NCBI GenBank assembly: GCA_002841315.1 | Contig: PHEW01000001.1 | Location: 484,853 to 548,852, forward strand | Origin: Actinobacteria bacterium HGW-Actinobacteria-4 | GTDB lineage: Bacteria > Actinomycetota > Actinomycetes > Actinomycetales > Demequinaceae | Reading direction: 5' to 3' | Length of the DNA stretch: 64,000 nucleotides | Shown here: positions 31,025 to 40,655 of the stretch, one piece after another | How the letters are laid out: the number at the start of each line of letters is the position of its first letter | Numbering within the stretch: the first letter of the stretch is position 1 | Program-made: the position numbers and the translations under genes | The notes under the pieces: model-generated | The model's database searches: none | What the model was told of the DNA's origin: nothing | What the model saw: the letters and a program-made list of their open reading frames with translations, nothing else

Positions 31025-32013
31025 TGACGAACCTTCGCGCCGGCCTCTTGGGGCTGGGAATGATGGGCCGTCACCACGCCCGAGTGTTGCGCTCGCTCGA
31101 CGGCGTTGACCTGGTCGCTGTTGCCGACCCGGCGGGTGACCCGCACGGGGTCGCAGGCGACCTCGACGTTCTGTCCGGTGCGGAGGCACTCGTCAAGGCA
31201 GGCGTTGACTACGTCATGGTGGCAGTCCCAACTGCCTTCCATGAAGAAGCGGCGATCATACTTGCCAACGCGGGCGTGCACGCGCTGATCGAGAAGCCGT
31301 TGGCTCCCGAGCCAGCGGGAGCCCGCGCTATCACAGATGCGTTCGCGAAGGCCGGACTCGTGGGTGCCGTGGGCCATATAGAGCGCTATAACCCGGCACT
31401 CCAGCAACTGCGGTCCCGCCTCGAACAGGGCGATCTGGGAGACATTTATCAGGTGGCCACGCGTCGGCAAGGCCCCTTTCCCGCCCGCATTGCCGACGTC
31501 GGCGTTGTGAAAGACCTGGCGACTCATGACATTGACCTGACTGCATGGGTCACACAGTCGACGTACACGATGATCTCGGCTCAGACTGCTCTCACGAGTG
31601 GAAGAGAGCACGAGGACTTAGTCGCCGCGACAGGGAGGTTGTCGAACGGCGCTGTCACGAACCACTTGGTGAACTGGCTTTCTCCGATGAAGGAGCGGTT
31701 GTCCGTGGTAACCGGAGTGCGCGGCACCTTCATCGCGGACACTCTGACTGCCGACCTCACTTTCTACGCGAACGGCACCATCTCGACTACTTGGGAAGCG
31801 CTCGCCGGCTTCCGGGGAGTGAGTGAGGGAGACGTGGTTCGCTATGCCTTCGCCAAGCCCGAACCGCTCAAGACTGAACATGAAGCGTTCCGTGATGCCG
31901 TGCTGGGAAAGGATGCCGACATCGTGACGATGGAGCAGGGCTTCGCTACCGTCGAGGTAGCCGCCGCAGTCCTGAAGTCATCGCAGGAGAACAGCGTCGT
32001 CCAACTCGGTTAG
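31024..32013 (+). CDS. WbpB-like Gfo/Idh/MocA sugar-nucleotide dehydrogenase
   Basis: A 329-residue NAD-dependent oxidoreductase. The Rossmann start is LRAGLLGLGMMGRHHARVL, the diagnostic EKPLAPE lies at ~95, GHIERYNPAL at ~115 and the catalytic-region motif DLATHDIDL at ~165. The family oxidises C3 of UDP-N-acetylglucosaminuronate in the WbpB/WlbA pathway, usually with 2-oxoglutarate recycling the NAD. The ATG overlaps the aminotransferase TGA by one base (TGATG), implying coupling. The pathway assignment depends on its neighbours; the sequence alone would also allow other C3 oxidations. Confidence 0.82.
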   Translation: MTNLRAGLLGLGMMGRHHARVLRSLDGVDLVAVADPAGDPHGVAGDLDVLSGAEALVKAGVDYVMVAVPTAFHEEAAIILANAGVHALIEKPLAPEPAGARAITDAFAKAGLVGAVGHIERYNPALQQLRSRLEQGDLGDIYQVATRRQGPFPARIADVGVVKDLATHDIDLTAWVTQSTYTMISAQTALTSGREHEDLVAATGRLSNGAVTNHLVNWLSPMKERLSVVTGVRGTFIADTLTADLTFYANGTISTTWEALAGFRGVSEGDVVRYAFAKPEPLKTEHEAFRDAVLGKDADIVTMEQGFATVEVAAAVLKSSQENSVVQLG

Positions 32014-32027
32014 GTGCGCGCGAGTCG

Positions 32028-35000
32028 TCAGTTCAACAGAATGTGAAGTGCGTAGCCGCGTCCCAGTAGCTGAGCTGGCTGGAACGTACCGTCACCGTTG
32101 CCCAGGCGGTAGTAGAGGCGCCCGGATGACGGGGAGCGGTAGATGAGGTCGAACTTTCCATCATTGTTCCAGTCGCCTGATGTGATCCAGCCATTCACGC
32201 TCGACTCGAGCCAGTCACTCGCCACGAGGGTTCCGCCTTCCGCCCACTGCCCTGGCGCTGTCGAGTAGTGGAGGCGGAGGTGACCGGTGCTTTGGTCAAG
32301 GGTGAAGAGGTCGGGATTACCATCGCCATCGATGTCTCCAGCTGCCATGATTGCGTCCACGTGTGACCACGCCGAGGTGACGGGTTGTGCGTGCGAGAGC
32401 CGTCCGTCGCCGATGCCGGGAAACAACACGACGTTGCCGGTGGATGCCTCTTGAGCAAGGAGTGCCGTGGTCCCTATTCCGTCCCAGTCGTCGATTGCGG
32501 TGAGTGAACGGTAGCCGCCCCAGTTTCCAGGCACGGTGAAGCCGCTTTGGATGATCGCCGACTTAGTGAACCGGTAGTACGTCATCGTGGCACCGCGGAC
32601 GGCGAAGAGTCCGTGTCCGCCGACGAGTTCGAAGTTGGACACCAACGCGTAGTGGTCGAACACGCCAAACCCAGATCCGCTGACGACGGTGTCGTAGTAC
32701 AACAGCACACCGTCGCCCAAGTAGACCGTCACTGCACCGTTGGCGGCGACGGTGGGCAGGTCGCTAAGGCGATTGTTGTTGAGGTCTCGGGAGGAGCTCC
32801 CTGCGGCCCGGTTGTGACCCAACGAGAGGTTGAACAGCGCTGACTTGATTCCGAGAGTTGTCCGGAAATTGTTGCCGGTGACTTCGAGAGTCTCCGTGCT
32901 TCCAGTAATGATGACAGTCGTGACCCGTCCCCCGAAGTTCCCCTTGCCATCTCGAAGTACGCGGATTCGCTCCACATCACCCACCGAGGGGTACGCAGCT
33001 TCGATTGCTTCGATCGGAACTGCCAGACTCCAAGCGGGGTAGGCATCGTAGGGGTCTGCCTTCGGGGACAAGTATGGGAATGCGCCGGCTGCGACCTGCC
33101 GACCATTCGACTCAGAATAGGGGGTGTACGCCAGATGTCCGCTGTACTCGAGCACTACCCCGGTAGTCGCCGCGATAGCAGCATCCGTGCTTTCGTGGGT
33201 GTATGCCTCCGTGAGCGTGCCATCGGCGTCGAACGTTGCGTTGCCTGCGAACAGCTGACACTCGCTACTGCTACACGTGTCGTACCAGGGCGGCCCACCT
33301 TCTTGTGCGTCGTAGAGCGCGTATGTCCGCGACACGACGGCCTGGGCGCTCAGCGCTCCGGCCTCCCACGTCGCTGGCATGGCCAGCGGTACGACGCCTC
33401 TGAGGTACGCCTCCAGTGGCGTTTGAATGACGAGGCGCATCGTTGACGCGGAATCAGGGTCGAGGTGGATCTCTCCGATCCCGGTGAACTCTCGAAAGCC
33501 CCCTTCGGCCCCAAACCGCACGGTGCCGTCAGCGCCGGTGATTGTGAGGGAGGTAGTCGCCGCGAGATCGACAGGGAACCCAGTCGTGTACCAAGAACCC
33601 GCACTCAGGTACGAAGCGACCATTCCCCCAGTGCCGGTCGCGGTGAACCGCCACGCAGTGATGGTGCGAGAGTCCTGCGTGGTGGGAAGCGACCCCGATG
33701 TTGCACCAGCTGTGAATGTCATGTCTGGTTCCGCCCAGAGCAGGATCTCCGTGGTGGAGGCTTCCTGGATCCAGACGCGTAGCTCGTTGTTGGGTCGGGT
33801 GCTGACGGTGGTTCCTGGGAAGTAGAACTCGAGGATCTGGGCGTGGGTGCGGCCAATCTGCGCCTGGCCTTGTGCCCCGTACTGGCTTAGACCAATGCCG
33901 TGTCCATGTCCCTGCCCGTAGAACGCGACATCGGTGACGCCTCCGTCGGCAGGGATATCAGTTGCTGGAGGAAGAATGTCAACTGGGTTGGGTCCGATCA
34001 ACCCCCCTCCGTCGAGGTTGATTGTCACCGGGACACTGCCGGCCAGATCTCCCACTGAGTTGGACCACCACATGCTTGAGGCGCCGGTGCCGGGCTCGTA
34101 GGTCAAGATCGACGGTGCCGGAGTGAACGATGGCCTTCCCCCGGCTACCACGATCCGGGTCTGCCAGCCTGAGGCGATCTGGCGCTTGCTCGTCGTTCCC
34201 GCAAGTCCGCGGCCGATGAGGTGGAATGCTCGGCCCGCTGAGTCGATCACGATGAAGTCGGCCTTGTTGGCACCGCTCCACGCGCCCACGCCATACGCTC
34301 GCGCACCCGCGTAGCCAGTGGCGATCACTCGTGGCTCACCGAGGTGGGGAGTCGGATATCTGACCATGGGGATGACCACAATGTTGCCAGCGGAATCGAC
34401 CACCACGAGGTCCGGCGTGCCATCGAAGGATGAGTCGCCGGCGGGTGCGATGTGTTCATACTGTCCGAGTCCTGTTCCGATCCTCACCGGAGCAGCGAAT
34501 CCGCTTGAGGTCGACACGAAGAGGTACGCGTCGCCTTCGGTGTCGACGGCTACGACGTCCGCCGCACTGCTTCCACTCACATTGCCCACAATGAAGGCGA
34601 GTGCGAGGTTGGGCAGTGTGAAGCTGTGCGGCGAGGCGCTGTAGGTGGGCGCGGCGGTCGGTCCACTTGAGTGGGCACTCTTCAAAGGCCGCACCAGTTG
34701 CCCAGACGATTGATCGACTGCGATCAGCACGTGCCCTGCTGCACCGCCCCACCCAGGGGCGCCTACGGGATCTCTCCAATCGCCCCATCCTCCGTCCCAC
34801 GTGACGAAGCCGCCGTGAAGCCCGGTCCGAGACCCCACCATGGTCCGGGTTTCACCTGTGGAAGGGTTGTGGAACAGGACATCTCCCACACCGTCGCCGT
34901 TGAGGTCTCCAGCGGGTGCGATCTCGAGGAAACCGGAGAACCCTGAACCGATCTTCTGGAACTGTCCAAACGCGCCAGTACCGGTTCCGGGATAGAAGTA

Positions 35001-36830
35001 AAGGTCGCCGGTGGCGCGCTGGACAGCGACCATGTCTGGGACGCCGTCGCCGTTGAGATCACCTACCATTGCCGCGTTCGACATGTTCGACCAGCCGCGG
35101 CCGATTTGCTGCGCGACGCCCAGGCCTCCCTTGCCGTCGCCAGCGTAGAAGTAGAGCCGCGCGGTGGGGCCGTGGACCGCCAGGAGGTCAGCGTTCCCGT
35201 CGCGGTTGAGGTCACCTGGGGTGAGCACAATCGACATGCGGTTCCAGCCAACGCCGTAGGAGTTGCTCGACACGATTCGGCCAGTACCGCGTTCGGACCA
35301 GCGGTAGAGCACTCCGTTGGCCTTGCGCTTGCCGAAGATGTCGGTGCCGACTCCGCGCTCCAGCGTAGGTCCGCCCACGTGCTTCCAGTACAGCGACATG
35401 TCGACGCCGAGTTGCTCGACTCCTGCGAAGGGAACGTGGCCGGCTGGGCCACCTCCGCTTCCGGGGTCTGCCACGAAGACAGTGGCAGTGTCTCCGGCGG
35501 TCACAAGGATGTCGTGGGCACCGTTCCCTGTTACGTCCTGCGAGAACACGTAGGGAGGGATGCCCTGCCCCGCAGCAACGCGCGCGCGTATAGTCGGCAG
35601 TAGCGAGTGAAGGTGGATCCCTGGACAGGCAGTGCTAGCCTCGGGAACGTCGCGATGACCAAGGATTGTGGGGAAGACGCCGCCGTTGTGGAGAAGCACC
35701 CCGTTGGCATCGACCCCGTGAAGGTTGAACTTCCAAATGAGAAGGGCAACCAGCGAGTTCACCGCAGCAGCGGGGACTCCTGCCTCTTGGAAGTTGCCCA
35801 TCACCGACACGCCTGTCACCGCGCCGTTGAACGAGTGCGAGTGCACGCCCTTCCAGGTGTTCGTGATGCCGCCAGCTCGCCCTTCCCAGATCGTTCCATA
35901 TCGATCGACCAAGAAGTTGTAGCCGATGTCAAACCATCCGCGACCCTGCATGTGGTACTGCTGAATCGCACGGAGGATGCCTGGAACCTGTGCCGAACTG
36001 TAGTTGTTGACGCCCGCGGTGTGATGCACTGCGGCGCCCCGCACCGTACCCGGATCAAACACTCCTGACGGTGCGACCGCACCCCACGACGATCGCAACA
36101 GGATCGTGGGCTGAGGGTTGACGATTGCCGTTTGGAGCGATTGGGGCACGGGAAGCTCGGTGGCAAGACTGAACCCACGGCTTGACCCAAGCTCCCCTTG
36201 CGTCAGCGAGACTTCAGTCGCTGGCTGATCGGCTGAGAAGAGGTGCATGACTATTCCGTCGCCCGGTTGCCCGGGCGTCACCACACGCACCTGCAAGGCA
36301 ACGGCAGATCCGATGATGAACGGTTCCGTACCCGCGCTCGTATCGCCGTCAGCGCCATTGGTGCGCTCGACGCCAATGCGTTGCCAGTGATCCCACTCAT
36401 CGCCGAACATGACTCGAGCCTCGATGATCGCTTGGTCAACTGCCGGCCACGTGACACCAAGAATGTAGGGGCTGTCAACTCTCAGAGGTACCACGCTGGA
36501 GACGGTGGTGACAGCCATTCTACCGTCGAGCATTTCCTCGAGTTCGTGGTCGTGAAGCTCGCCATCGTCGCCATCGTCATCGTCGGCGTGGAGGTCGTGG
36601 GACAGGTACATTTCGCCAACAGGATCGAGAGCGCCTGGCTCGTTCGCGCCCTCGTTGCCTCGAGTCCACGAGCCGGCAGATTCGGTGATGTAGGGGTTGT
36701 TGTCGGGAGCGGCGTCCCCTTGGGAGAAGGCCTTGTCCTGGTCTGCGGGGGCGATGACGCCCACCCCAACCCCAACGAGCAATACCGCCACGACCGCAGC
36801 GATGGGGTAGAGCACTCGCTTCCGCCACAT
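32028..36830 (-). CDS. Giant secreted PGRP-amidase / FG-GAP / SpoIID-LytB fusion
   Basis: A 1600-residue secreted or membrane-anchored protein. Residues 5-28 form a signal/anchor helix, followed by an acidic low-complexity stretch (DDDDGDDGE). A PGRP/amidase_2-like domain spans ~244-420, with zinc ligands in AVHHTAG, GHRDVP and ACPG and the tyrosine in GYNFLVDR. FG-GAP/VCBS repeats with DLNGDGVPD-type calcium loops cover ~430-900. A SpoIID/LytB domain follows at ~970-1330, from GHGHGIGLSQYGAQGQ through WEAGALSAQAVVSRTYAL, which carries the expected catalytic Glu. More FG-GAP repeats finish the protein. Amidase plus SpoIID are the two activities needed to strip stem peptides and then cut glycan strands. 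It is transcribed away from the WbpA-like gene, in a cell-envelope region. Confidence 0.88.
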   Translation of the reverse strand: MWRKRVLYPIAAVVAVLLVGVGVGVIAPADQDKAFSQGDAAPDNNPYITESAGSWTRGNEGANEPGALDPVGEMYLSHDLHADDDDGDDGELHDHELEEMLDGRMAVTTVSSVVPLRVDSPYILGVTWPAVDQAIIEARVMFGDEWDHWQRIGVERTNGADGDTSAGTEPFIIGSAVALQVRVVTPGQPGDGIVMHLFSADQPATEVSLTQGELGSSRGFSLATELPVPQSLQTAIVNPQPTILLRSSWGAVAPSGVFDPGTVRGAAVHHTAGVNNYSSAQVPGILRAIQQYHMQGRGWFDIGYNFLVDRYGTIWEGRAGGITNTWKGVHSHSFNGAVTGVSVMGNFQEAGVPAAAVNSLVALLIWKFNLHGVDANGVLLHNGGVFPTILGHRDVPEASTACPGIHLHSLLPTIRARVAAGQGIPPYVFSQDVTGNGAHDILVTAGDTATVFVADPGSGGGPAGHVPFAGVEQLGVDMSLYWKHVGGPTLERGVGTDIFGKRKANGVLYRWSERGTGRIVSSNSYGVGWNRMSIVLTPGDLNRDGNADLLAVHGPTARLYFYAGDGKGGLGVAQQIGRGWSNMSNAAMVGDLNGDGVPDMVAVQRATGDLYFYPGTGTGAFGQFQKIGSGFSGFLEIAPAGDLNGDGVGDVLFHNPSTGETRTMVGSRTGLHGGFVTWDGGWGDWRDPVGAPGWGGAAGHVLIAVDQSSGQLVRPLKSAHSSGPTAAPTYSASPHSFTLPNLALAFIVGNVSGSSAADVVAVDTEGDAYLFVSTSSGFAAPVRIGTGLGQYEHIAPAGDSSFDGTPDLVVVDSAGNIVVIPMVRYPTPHLGEPRVIATGYAGARAYGVGAWSGANKADFIVIDSAGRAFHLIGRGLAGTTSKRQIASGWQTRIVVAGGRPSFTPAPSILTYEPGTGASSMWWSNSVGDLAGSVPVTINLDGGGLIGPNPVDILPPATDIPADGGVTDVAFYGQGHGHGIGLSQYGAQGQAQIGRTHAQILEFYFPGTTVSTRPNNELRVWIQEASTTEILLWAEPDMTFTAGATSGSLPTTQDSRTITAWRFTATGTGGMVASYLSAGSWYTTGFPVDLAATTSLTITGADGTVRFGAEGGFREFTGIGEIHLDPDSASTMRLVIQTPLEAYLRGVVPLAMPATWEAGALSAQAVVSRTYALYDAQEGGPPWYDTCSSSECQLFAGNATFDADGTLTEAYTHESTDAAIAATTGVVLEYSGHLAYTPYSESNGRQVAAGAFPYLSPKADPYDAYPAWSLAVPIEAIEAAYPSVGDVERIRVLRDGKGNFGGRVTTVIITGSTETLEVTGNNFRTTLGIKSALFNLSLGHNRAAGSSSRDLNNNRLSDLPTVAANGAVTVYLGDGVLLYYDTVVSGSGFGVFDHYALVSNFELVGGHGLFAVRGATMTYYRFTKSAIIQSGFTVPGNWGGYRSLTAIDDWDGIGTTALLAQEASTGNVVLFPGIGDGRLSHAQPVTSAWSHVDAIMAAGDIDGDGNPDLFTLDQSTGHLRLHYSTAPGQWAEGGTLVASDWLESSVNGWITSGDWNNDGKFDLIYRSPSSGRLYYRLGNGDGTFQPAQLLGRGYALHILLN

Positions 36831-36912
36831 CCTTCAATGATGCGCCATGTTTGCGCACTTTGGGTACATTTTGTGTGCTCGGGTGTGGTGTGTGCGGAAC
36901 TGCACGCGCGGG

Positions 36913-36918
36913 TAGCCT
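36913..36918 (+). promoter_or_regulatory. Probable -10 element of the UDP-sugar dehydrogenase gene
   Basis: TAGCCT lies 33 nt before the ATG, giving a short leader with a GAGGAA ribosome-binding site. This 121-bp region also drives the divergent amidase-SpoIID gene; I could not choose a -35 for either. Confidence 0.4.
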
Positions 36919-36951
36919 AGTGTCAGTCCCTGCCAGCGATGTGAGGAATAG

Positions 36952-38247
36952 ATGAAGATTGCAGTGATCGCCCTTGGCAAGATCGGGCTGCCCCTTGCGG
37001 TGCAGTTCGCCTCCAAAGGTCACGAAGTTGTTGGCGTTGACGTTAACCAGGGGGTAGTCGATCTGGTCAATGACGCGCGTGAGCCGTTCCCAGGAGAGGC
37101 GCGCCTCCAAGAGCTCCTGACCGAACTGGTGCCTGCCGGAAAACTGCGTGCTACCACCGATTACGCGGATGCCGTGCCCGGCGCTGATGCCGTCGTGATC
37201 GTGGTGCCGCTGTTTGTCAACGACGAGACCTGGCAGCCTGACTTCGGGTGGATGGATTCCGCGACCCGATCGCTCGCCGAGCATCTCTCTCCTGGAACCC
37301 TGGTGTCGTACGAGACCACGCTCCCGGTGGGAACCACTCGTAACCGCTGGGTGCCGTTGATCGAAGAGATCTCGGGCCTCAAGGAAGGCACAGACTTCCA
37401 CGCCGCGTTCTCGCCAGAGCGTGTGCTCACCGGTCGCGTCTTCGCTGACCTGCGTCGTTATCCCAAACTGGTGGGCGCGCTGTCACCGGCCGGTACGGAG
37501 CGCGTGATCGACTTCTACGAGCAGGTACTGGACTTTGACGAGCGCCCAGACCTCCCACGCCCCAACGGCGTGTGGGACCTTGGCTCCACCGAGGCATCGG
37601 AACTCGCCAAACTCGCTGAGACCACCTATCGCGACGTCAACATTGGTCTTGCGAACCAGTTCGCGCGCTTCGCTGACAAACACGGAATCGACATCTACAA
37701 GGTGATTGATGCGTCGAACTCTCAGCCTTACAGCCACATCCATCGTCCCGGCATCGCCGTTGGCGGCCACTGCATCCCTGTCTATCCGCGCTTGTACCTG
37801 TTCAACGATCCCGATGCCACGGTGGTGCGCGCTGCCCGTGAAGCCAACGCTGCAATGCCTTCATACGCAGCGGACCTCGCTGCGGCAGCGGTGGGCGGTT
37901 CGCTTGGCGGTAAGCGCGCGGTGGTCCTCGGCGCCGCGTATCGCGGGGGCGTGAAAGAGACCGCATTTTCGGGTGTGTTTGCCACGGTCGCCGCGTTGCT
38001 GGAGCGGGGGGCTCATGTGCGCGTCCACGATCCCCTCTACTCCGACGCAGAGATTGAGGCGTTCGGGTGGGAGGCCTACCAGTGGGGCGATTCGGCCGAC
38101 GTTGTGGTCATCCAGGCAGACCATGAGGAGTACCGTGCTCTCACGCCCTCGGACGTCCCGGACGTGACAGCGCTGGTCGATGGTCGCAACGTCACCGATC
38201 CCGAAGCATGGACCGCTGTGACGCGAGTGGTGATTGGCCGCGGCTAG
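36952..38247 (+). CDS. UDP-N-acetylglucosamine/UDP-glucose 6-dehydrogenase (WbpA/WecC-like)
   Basis: A 431-residue UDP-sugar 6-dehydrogenase. The N-terminal Rossmann motif reads VIALGKIGLPLA, with Ala in place of the first Gly of GxGxxG. SYETTLPVGTT, SPERVLTGRVFADL and the active-site Cys in GGHCIPVYP (about residue 273) are intact. It oxidises C6 of a UDP-hexosamine or UDP-hexose to the uronate in two NAD-dependent steps. Given the WbpB/E/D-like genes 5 kb away, UDP-N-acetylglucosamine is the likely substrate and the first step of the same route. Convergent with proC, 30 nt apart. Confidence 0.85.
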   Translation: MKIAVIALGKIGLPLAVQFASKGHEVVGVDVNQGVVDLVNDAREPFPGEARLQELLTELVPAGKLRATTDYADAVPGADAVVIVVPLFVNDETWQPDFGWMDSATRSLAEHLSPGTLVSYETTLPVGTTRNRWVPLIEEISGLKEGTDFHAAFSPERVLTGRVFADLRRYPKLVGALSPAGTERVIDFYEQVLDFDERPDLPRPNGVWDLGSTEASELAKLAETTYRDVNIGLANQFARFADKHGIDIYKVIDASNSQPYSHIHRPGIAVGGHCIPVYPRLYLFNDPDATVVRAAREANAAMPSYAADLAAAAVGGSLGGKRAVVLGAAYRGGVKETAFSGVFATVAALLERGAHVRVHDPLYSDAEIEAFGWEAYQWGDSADVVVIQADHEEYRALTPSDVPDVTALVDGRNVTDPEAWTAVTRVVIGRG

Positions 38248-38277
38248 CGAGCGCGCCAACCGGTGCCTATCGCGGGT

Positions 38278-39126
38278 CTAGTTCGAGCCAAACTCCTGCG
38301 CGAGCTCCTTGGAGCGGGCCGCAGCGGCGTTGGCACCGGCCGAGATGACGCCTTGCAGACCGGCATGTTCCATGGCCTCGAGTGCAGCGATCGTCGTTCC
38401 ACCAGGGGAACTGACGCGCTTGCGCAGAATCTGTGGCGTGTCCCCGGACTCCATCAGCAAGTGCGCAGCACCCACGAATGTCTGAGCGGCCAGTTGGGTG
38501 GCGAGGACTCGGTCGAGCCCTTGCGCGACGCCGGCTTCCGTGAGCGCCTCGACCATTGCGTAGAAGTACGCCGGGCCAGAGCCGGACACGGCGGTGACAG
38601 CGTCCATTTGATCTTCGTCCACTCTCACCACGAGTCCGGTGGCTCGTAGCATGGCCGCGGAAAGCGCGATGTGCTCGTCTTTGGCGTGGGTACCCGCCGC
38701 GATGGCCGTCGCACCTCGGGCCACGATTGACGGCGTATTCGGCATTGCTCGCACCACAGGCGTGCCTTCAGGCAGGCGGCTCTCATAGAACGATGCGGCC
38801 AGCCCGGCGACCACGGTGAACAACAGCGCGCCTTCCTTGTACGACGGCTTCATCTCATCCAGCACAGCGGCAGTGTCATGCGGCTTCACGGCCACCACCA
38901 CGATGTCGGCATCGGCCACAGCCTTGCTCACGCTGTCGATGACCTCGATTCCGTGCCCTTCGCGCAACCCCCCTGCACGGACCGAGTCCTTCTCGACAAC
39001 GGTGATGCGATCTTGAGGCCAGCCAGCGACGCGCAAGGCGGTCACGATGGTGCCCCCCATCACGCCTCCACCAAGGATGGCGGCACGGGGAGTCTCGGTC
39101 ATGGTCTGCGGGGTGTCTTCGCTCAT
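38278..39126 (-). CDS. proC: Pyrroline-5-carboxylate reductase
   Basis: A 282-residue enzyme catalysing the last step of proline synthesis, reduction of pyrroline-5-carboxylate with NAD(P)H. The N-terminal Rossmann motif is AILGGGVMGGTI; VVAVKPHD and VRAMPNTPSIV are family signatures, and the C-terminal dimer domain has AVSGSGPAYFYAMVEALTEAGV and VSSPGGTTIAALEAME. Length is normal. TAGCCT lies 6 nt before the ATG on the minus strand, so a leaderless message is likely. It is followed by an unrelated ABC-2 gene pair. Confidence 0.95.
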   Translation of the reverse strand: MSEDTPQTMTETPRAAILGGGVMGGTIVTALRVAGWPQDRITVVEKDSVRAGGLREGHGIEVIDSVSKAVADADIVVVAVKPHDTAAVLDEMKPSYKEGALLFTVVAGLAASFYESRLPEGTPVVRAMPNTPSIVARGATAIAAGTHAKDEHIALSAAMLRATGLVVRVDEDQMDAVTAVSGSGPAYFYAMVEALTEAGVAQGLDRVLATQLAAQTFVGAAHLLMESGDTPQILRKRVSSPGGTTIAALEAMEHAGLQGVISAGANAAAARSKELAQEFGSN

Positions 39127-39175
39127 CCGCTAAGGCTATCGTGCCCGCGCACGCATCCGCTTTCCATGCCAGTTG

Positions 39176-39925
39176 TCACGCTGTCTGGCGGCGCAGCGTC
39201 GATACCCCGAGGATCAGCGAAGCAACGATGAAGCCGGCAAGGATGGCTACTTGTGGCCAAATGCTTGAAGTGTCGCCCGCCAGGAGGTGATTGATTCCGT
39301 CAATCGCGTAGCTCATGGGCAACACGTCAGACACCCATCCGAGCACCTGCGGCAGTTCACTTCGGGGCATGAACAGTCCCGAGAGCAGCAGCTGCGGCAG
39401 GATGACCGCAGGCATCATCTGCACCGCTTGAAACTCGGTTCGGGCCAAGGACGATGCTGCGAGGCCCAGCGCGGTCCCCAGTAACGCGTCCAGCACAATG
39501 ATGAGCGCCAACGCCCAGGTTGCGCCATTGATGTCGAGCCCGAGCACAAATACCGAGTAGCCCACCAAGACCAGGGCTTGGAGCGACGCAACCAGCCCGA
39601 ACGCGAGCGCGTAACCAACGACCACGTCGCCTTTGCTTGCTGGCGAGGCCATGAGCCGCTCCATGGTCCCTGAGGTTCGCTCCCGCAACGTGGTCACGGA
39701 AGTGATCACAAACATGATCAACATGGGAAACAGGCCCATGAGCCGTGCACCCAGTGGGTCAAAGAGCGGCTGACCCGTGGCTGGATCAGGGGTGTCGCCA
39801 AACATCCACCACAGCAGCGTGAGGAGCAGGGCGGGCAACACGAGCAGCATCGCGATAGTTCGGTGGTCTCGTGCCAACTGCCGCAGCACGCGGCGGGTGG
39901 TGGCGCGCGTGGCCCGGGCTGTCAT
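39176..39925 (-). CDS. ABC-2 type export permease
   Basis: A 249-residue membrane protein with about six helices, in the DrrB/ABC2_membrane group: RTIAMLLVLPALLLTLLWWMFG, then RERTSGTMERLMASPASKGDVV, a signature loop of the family, and LSGLFMPRSELPQVLGWVSDVLPMSYAIDG near the C-terminus. It overlaps the upstream ATPase stop by 4 nt. The pair forms a two-subunit exporter, probably for a hydrophobic compound or lipid; the substrate cannot be told. Confidence 0.88.
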   Translation of the reverse strand: MTARATRATTRRVLRQLARDHRTIAMLLVLPALLLTLLWWMFGDTPDPATGQPLFDPLGARLMGLFPMLIMFVITSVTTLRERTSGTMERLMASPASKGDVVVGYALAFGLVASLQALVLVGYSVFVLGLDINGATWALALIIVLDALLGTALGLAASSLARTEFQAVQMMPAVILPQLLLSGLFMPRSELPQVLGWVSDVLPMSYAIDGINHLLAGDTSSIWPQVAILAGFIVASLILGVSTLRRQTA

Positions 39926-40653
39926 GACGTGCCCTCCTGGGCGGCCAACTTCAAGAAGGCCTCTTCAGCGGTGTGCGTCTGGGTTTGCGACGTGATCTCC
40001 TTCAGCGTGCCGTCGGCCAGCACATGACCATCGCGCATGAAGAGCAGCCGGTCGCACCTGGTGGCTTCATCCATCACGTGGCTCGACACGAGGAGAGTCA
40101 CGCCCTGGTCCGCGAGGTCGCGGAACACTGCCCACAGTTCATTGCGAAGCACGGGGTCCAGGCCCACAGTGGGCTCGTCAAGGACCAGGAGGTCAGGGCC
40201 GCCAAGGAGCGCTGCGGCGAGCGACACCCGTGAGGCTTGCCCGCCTGAGAGCGTACCGACCAGTTGTTCTGCTTGCTCGCCCAAGCTCACGGTGGCGATG
40301 GTGGCGGTCACCGCCTTCTTCGGGGCACCGACGAGCGCCCCGAAGTACTCGAGGTTCTCACGCACGGTGAGGTCGGGGTAGACGCTTGGCGCTTGTGTCA
40401 CGTAGCCCACGCGTGTCCGGAGTTCGCGTGCTCCGCCGGGCGAGCCCAGAACCGTCACCGTTCCGCCAGCGATGATCTGTGAGCCCACGATGGAGCGCAT
40501 GAGGGTCGACTTCCCGCTGCCAGAGGGCCCGAGCAGACCCACGAGTTCACTCTGAGGAATCTGGAGTGACAGCCCCGGGATAACTGTCTTGCCGCCGCGC
40601 TTCACCACGAGATCGGTGATTGCTACCGCGTAGCGTTGTCCGCCGGTTGCCAC
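39922..40653 (-). CDS. ABC-2 exporter ATP-binding protein
   Basis: A 243-residue ABC ATPase of the DrrA/CcmA type. Walker A is GPSGSGKSTLMRS, the Q-loop VTQAPSVY, the signature TLSGGQASRVSLAAALL, Walker B LLVLDEP, and the H-loop LLVSSHVMDEA. A GTG start is used; 40653 is preferred, with 40662 (also GTG, overlapping the upstream stop) as an alternative. It lies directly behind a large hypothetical membrane-protein gene and in front of its permease. Confidence 0.85.
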   Translation of the reverse strand: MATGGQRYAVAITDLVVKRGGKTVIPGLSLQIPQSELVGLLGPSGSGKSTLMRSIVGSQIIAGGTVTVLGSPGGARELRTRVGYVTQAPSVYPDLTVRENLEYFGALVGAPKKAVTATIATVSLGEQAEQLVGTLSGGQASRVSLAAALLGGPDLLVLDEPTVGLDPVLRNELWAVFRDLADQGVTLLVSSHVMDEATRCDRLLFMRDGHVLADGTLKEITSQTQTHTAEEAFLKLAAQEGTS

Positions 40654-40655
40654 GC

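Noticed and set aside
32028..36830. Several plus-strand frames opposite the amidase-SpoIID gene (for example 33427-33825 and 35106-35603)
   Set aside because: No ribosome-binding sites, no motifs, and composition typical of antisense frames.
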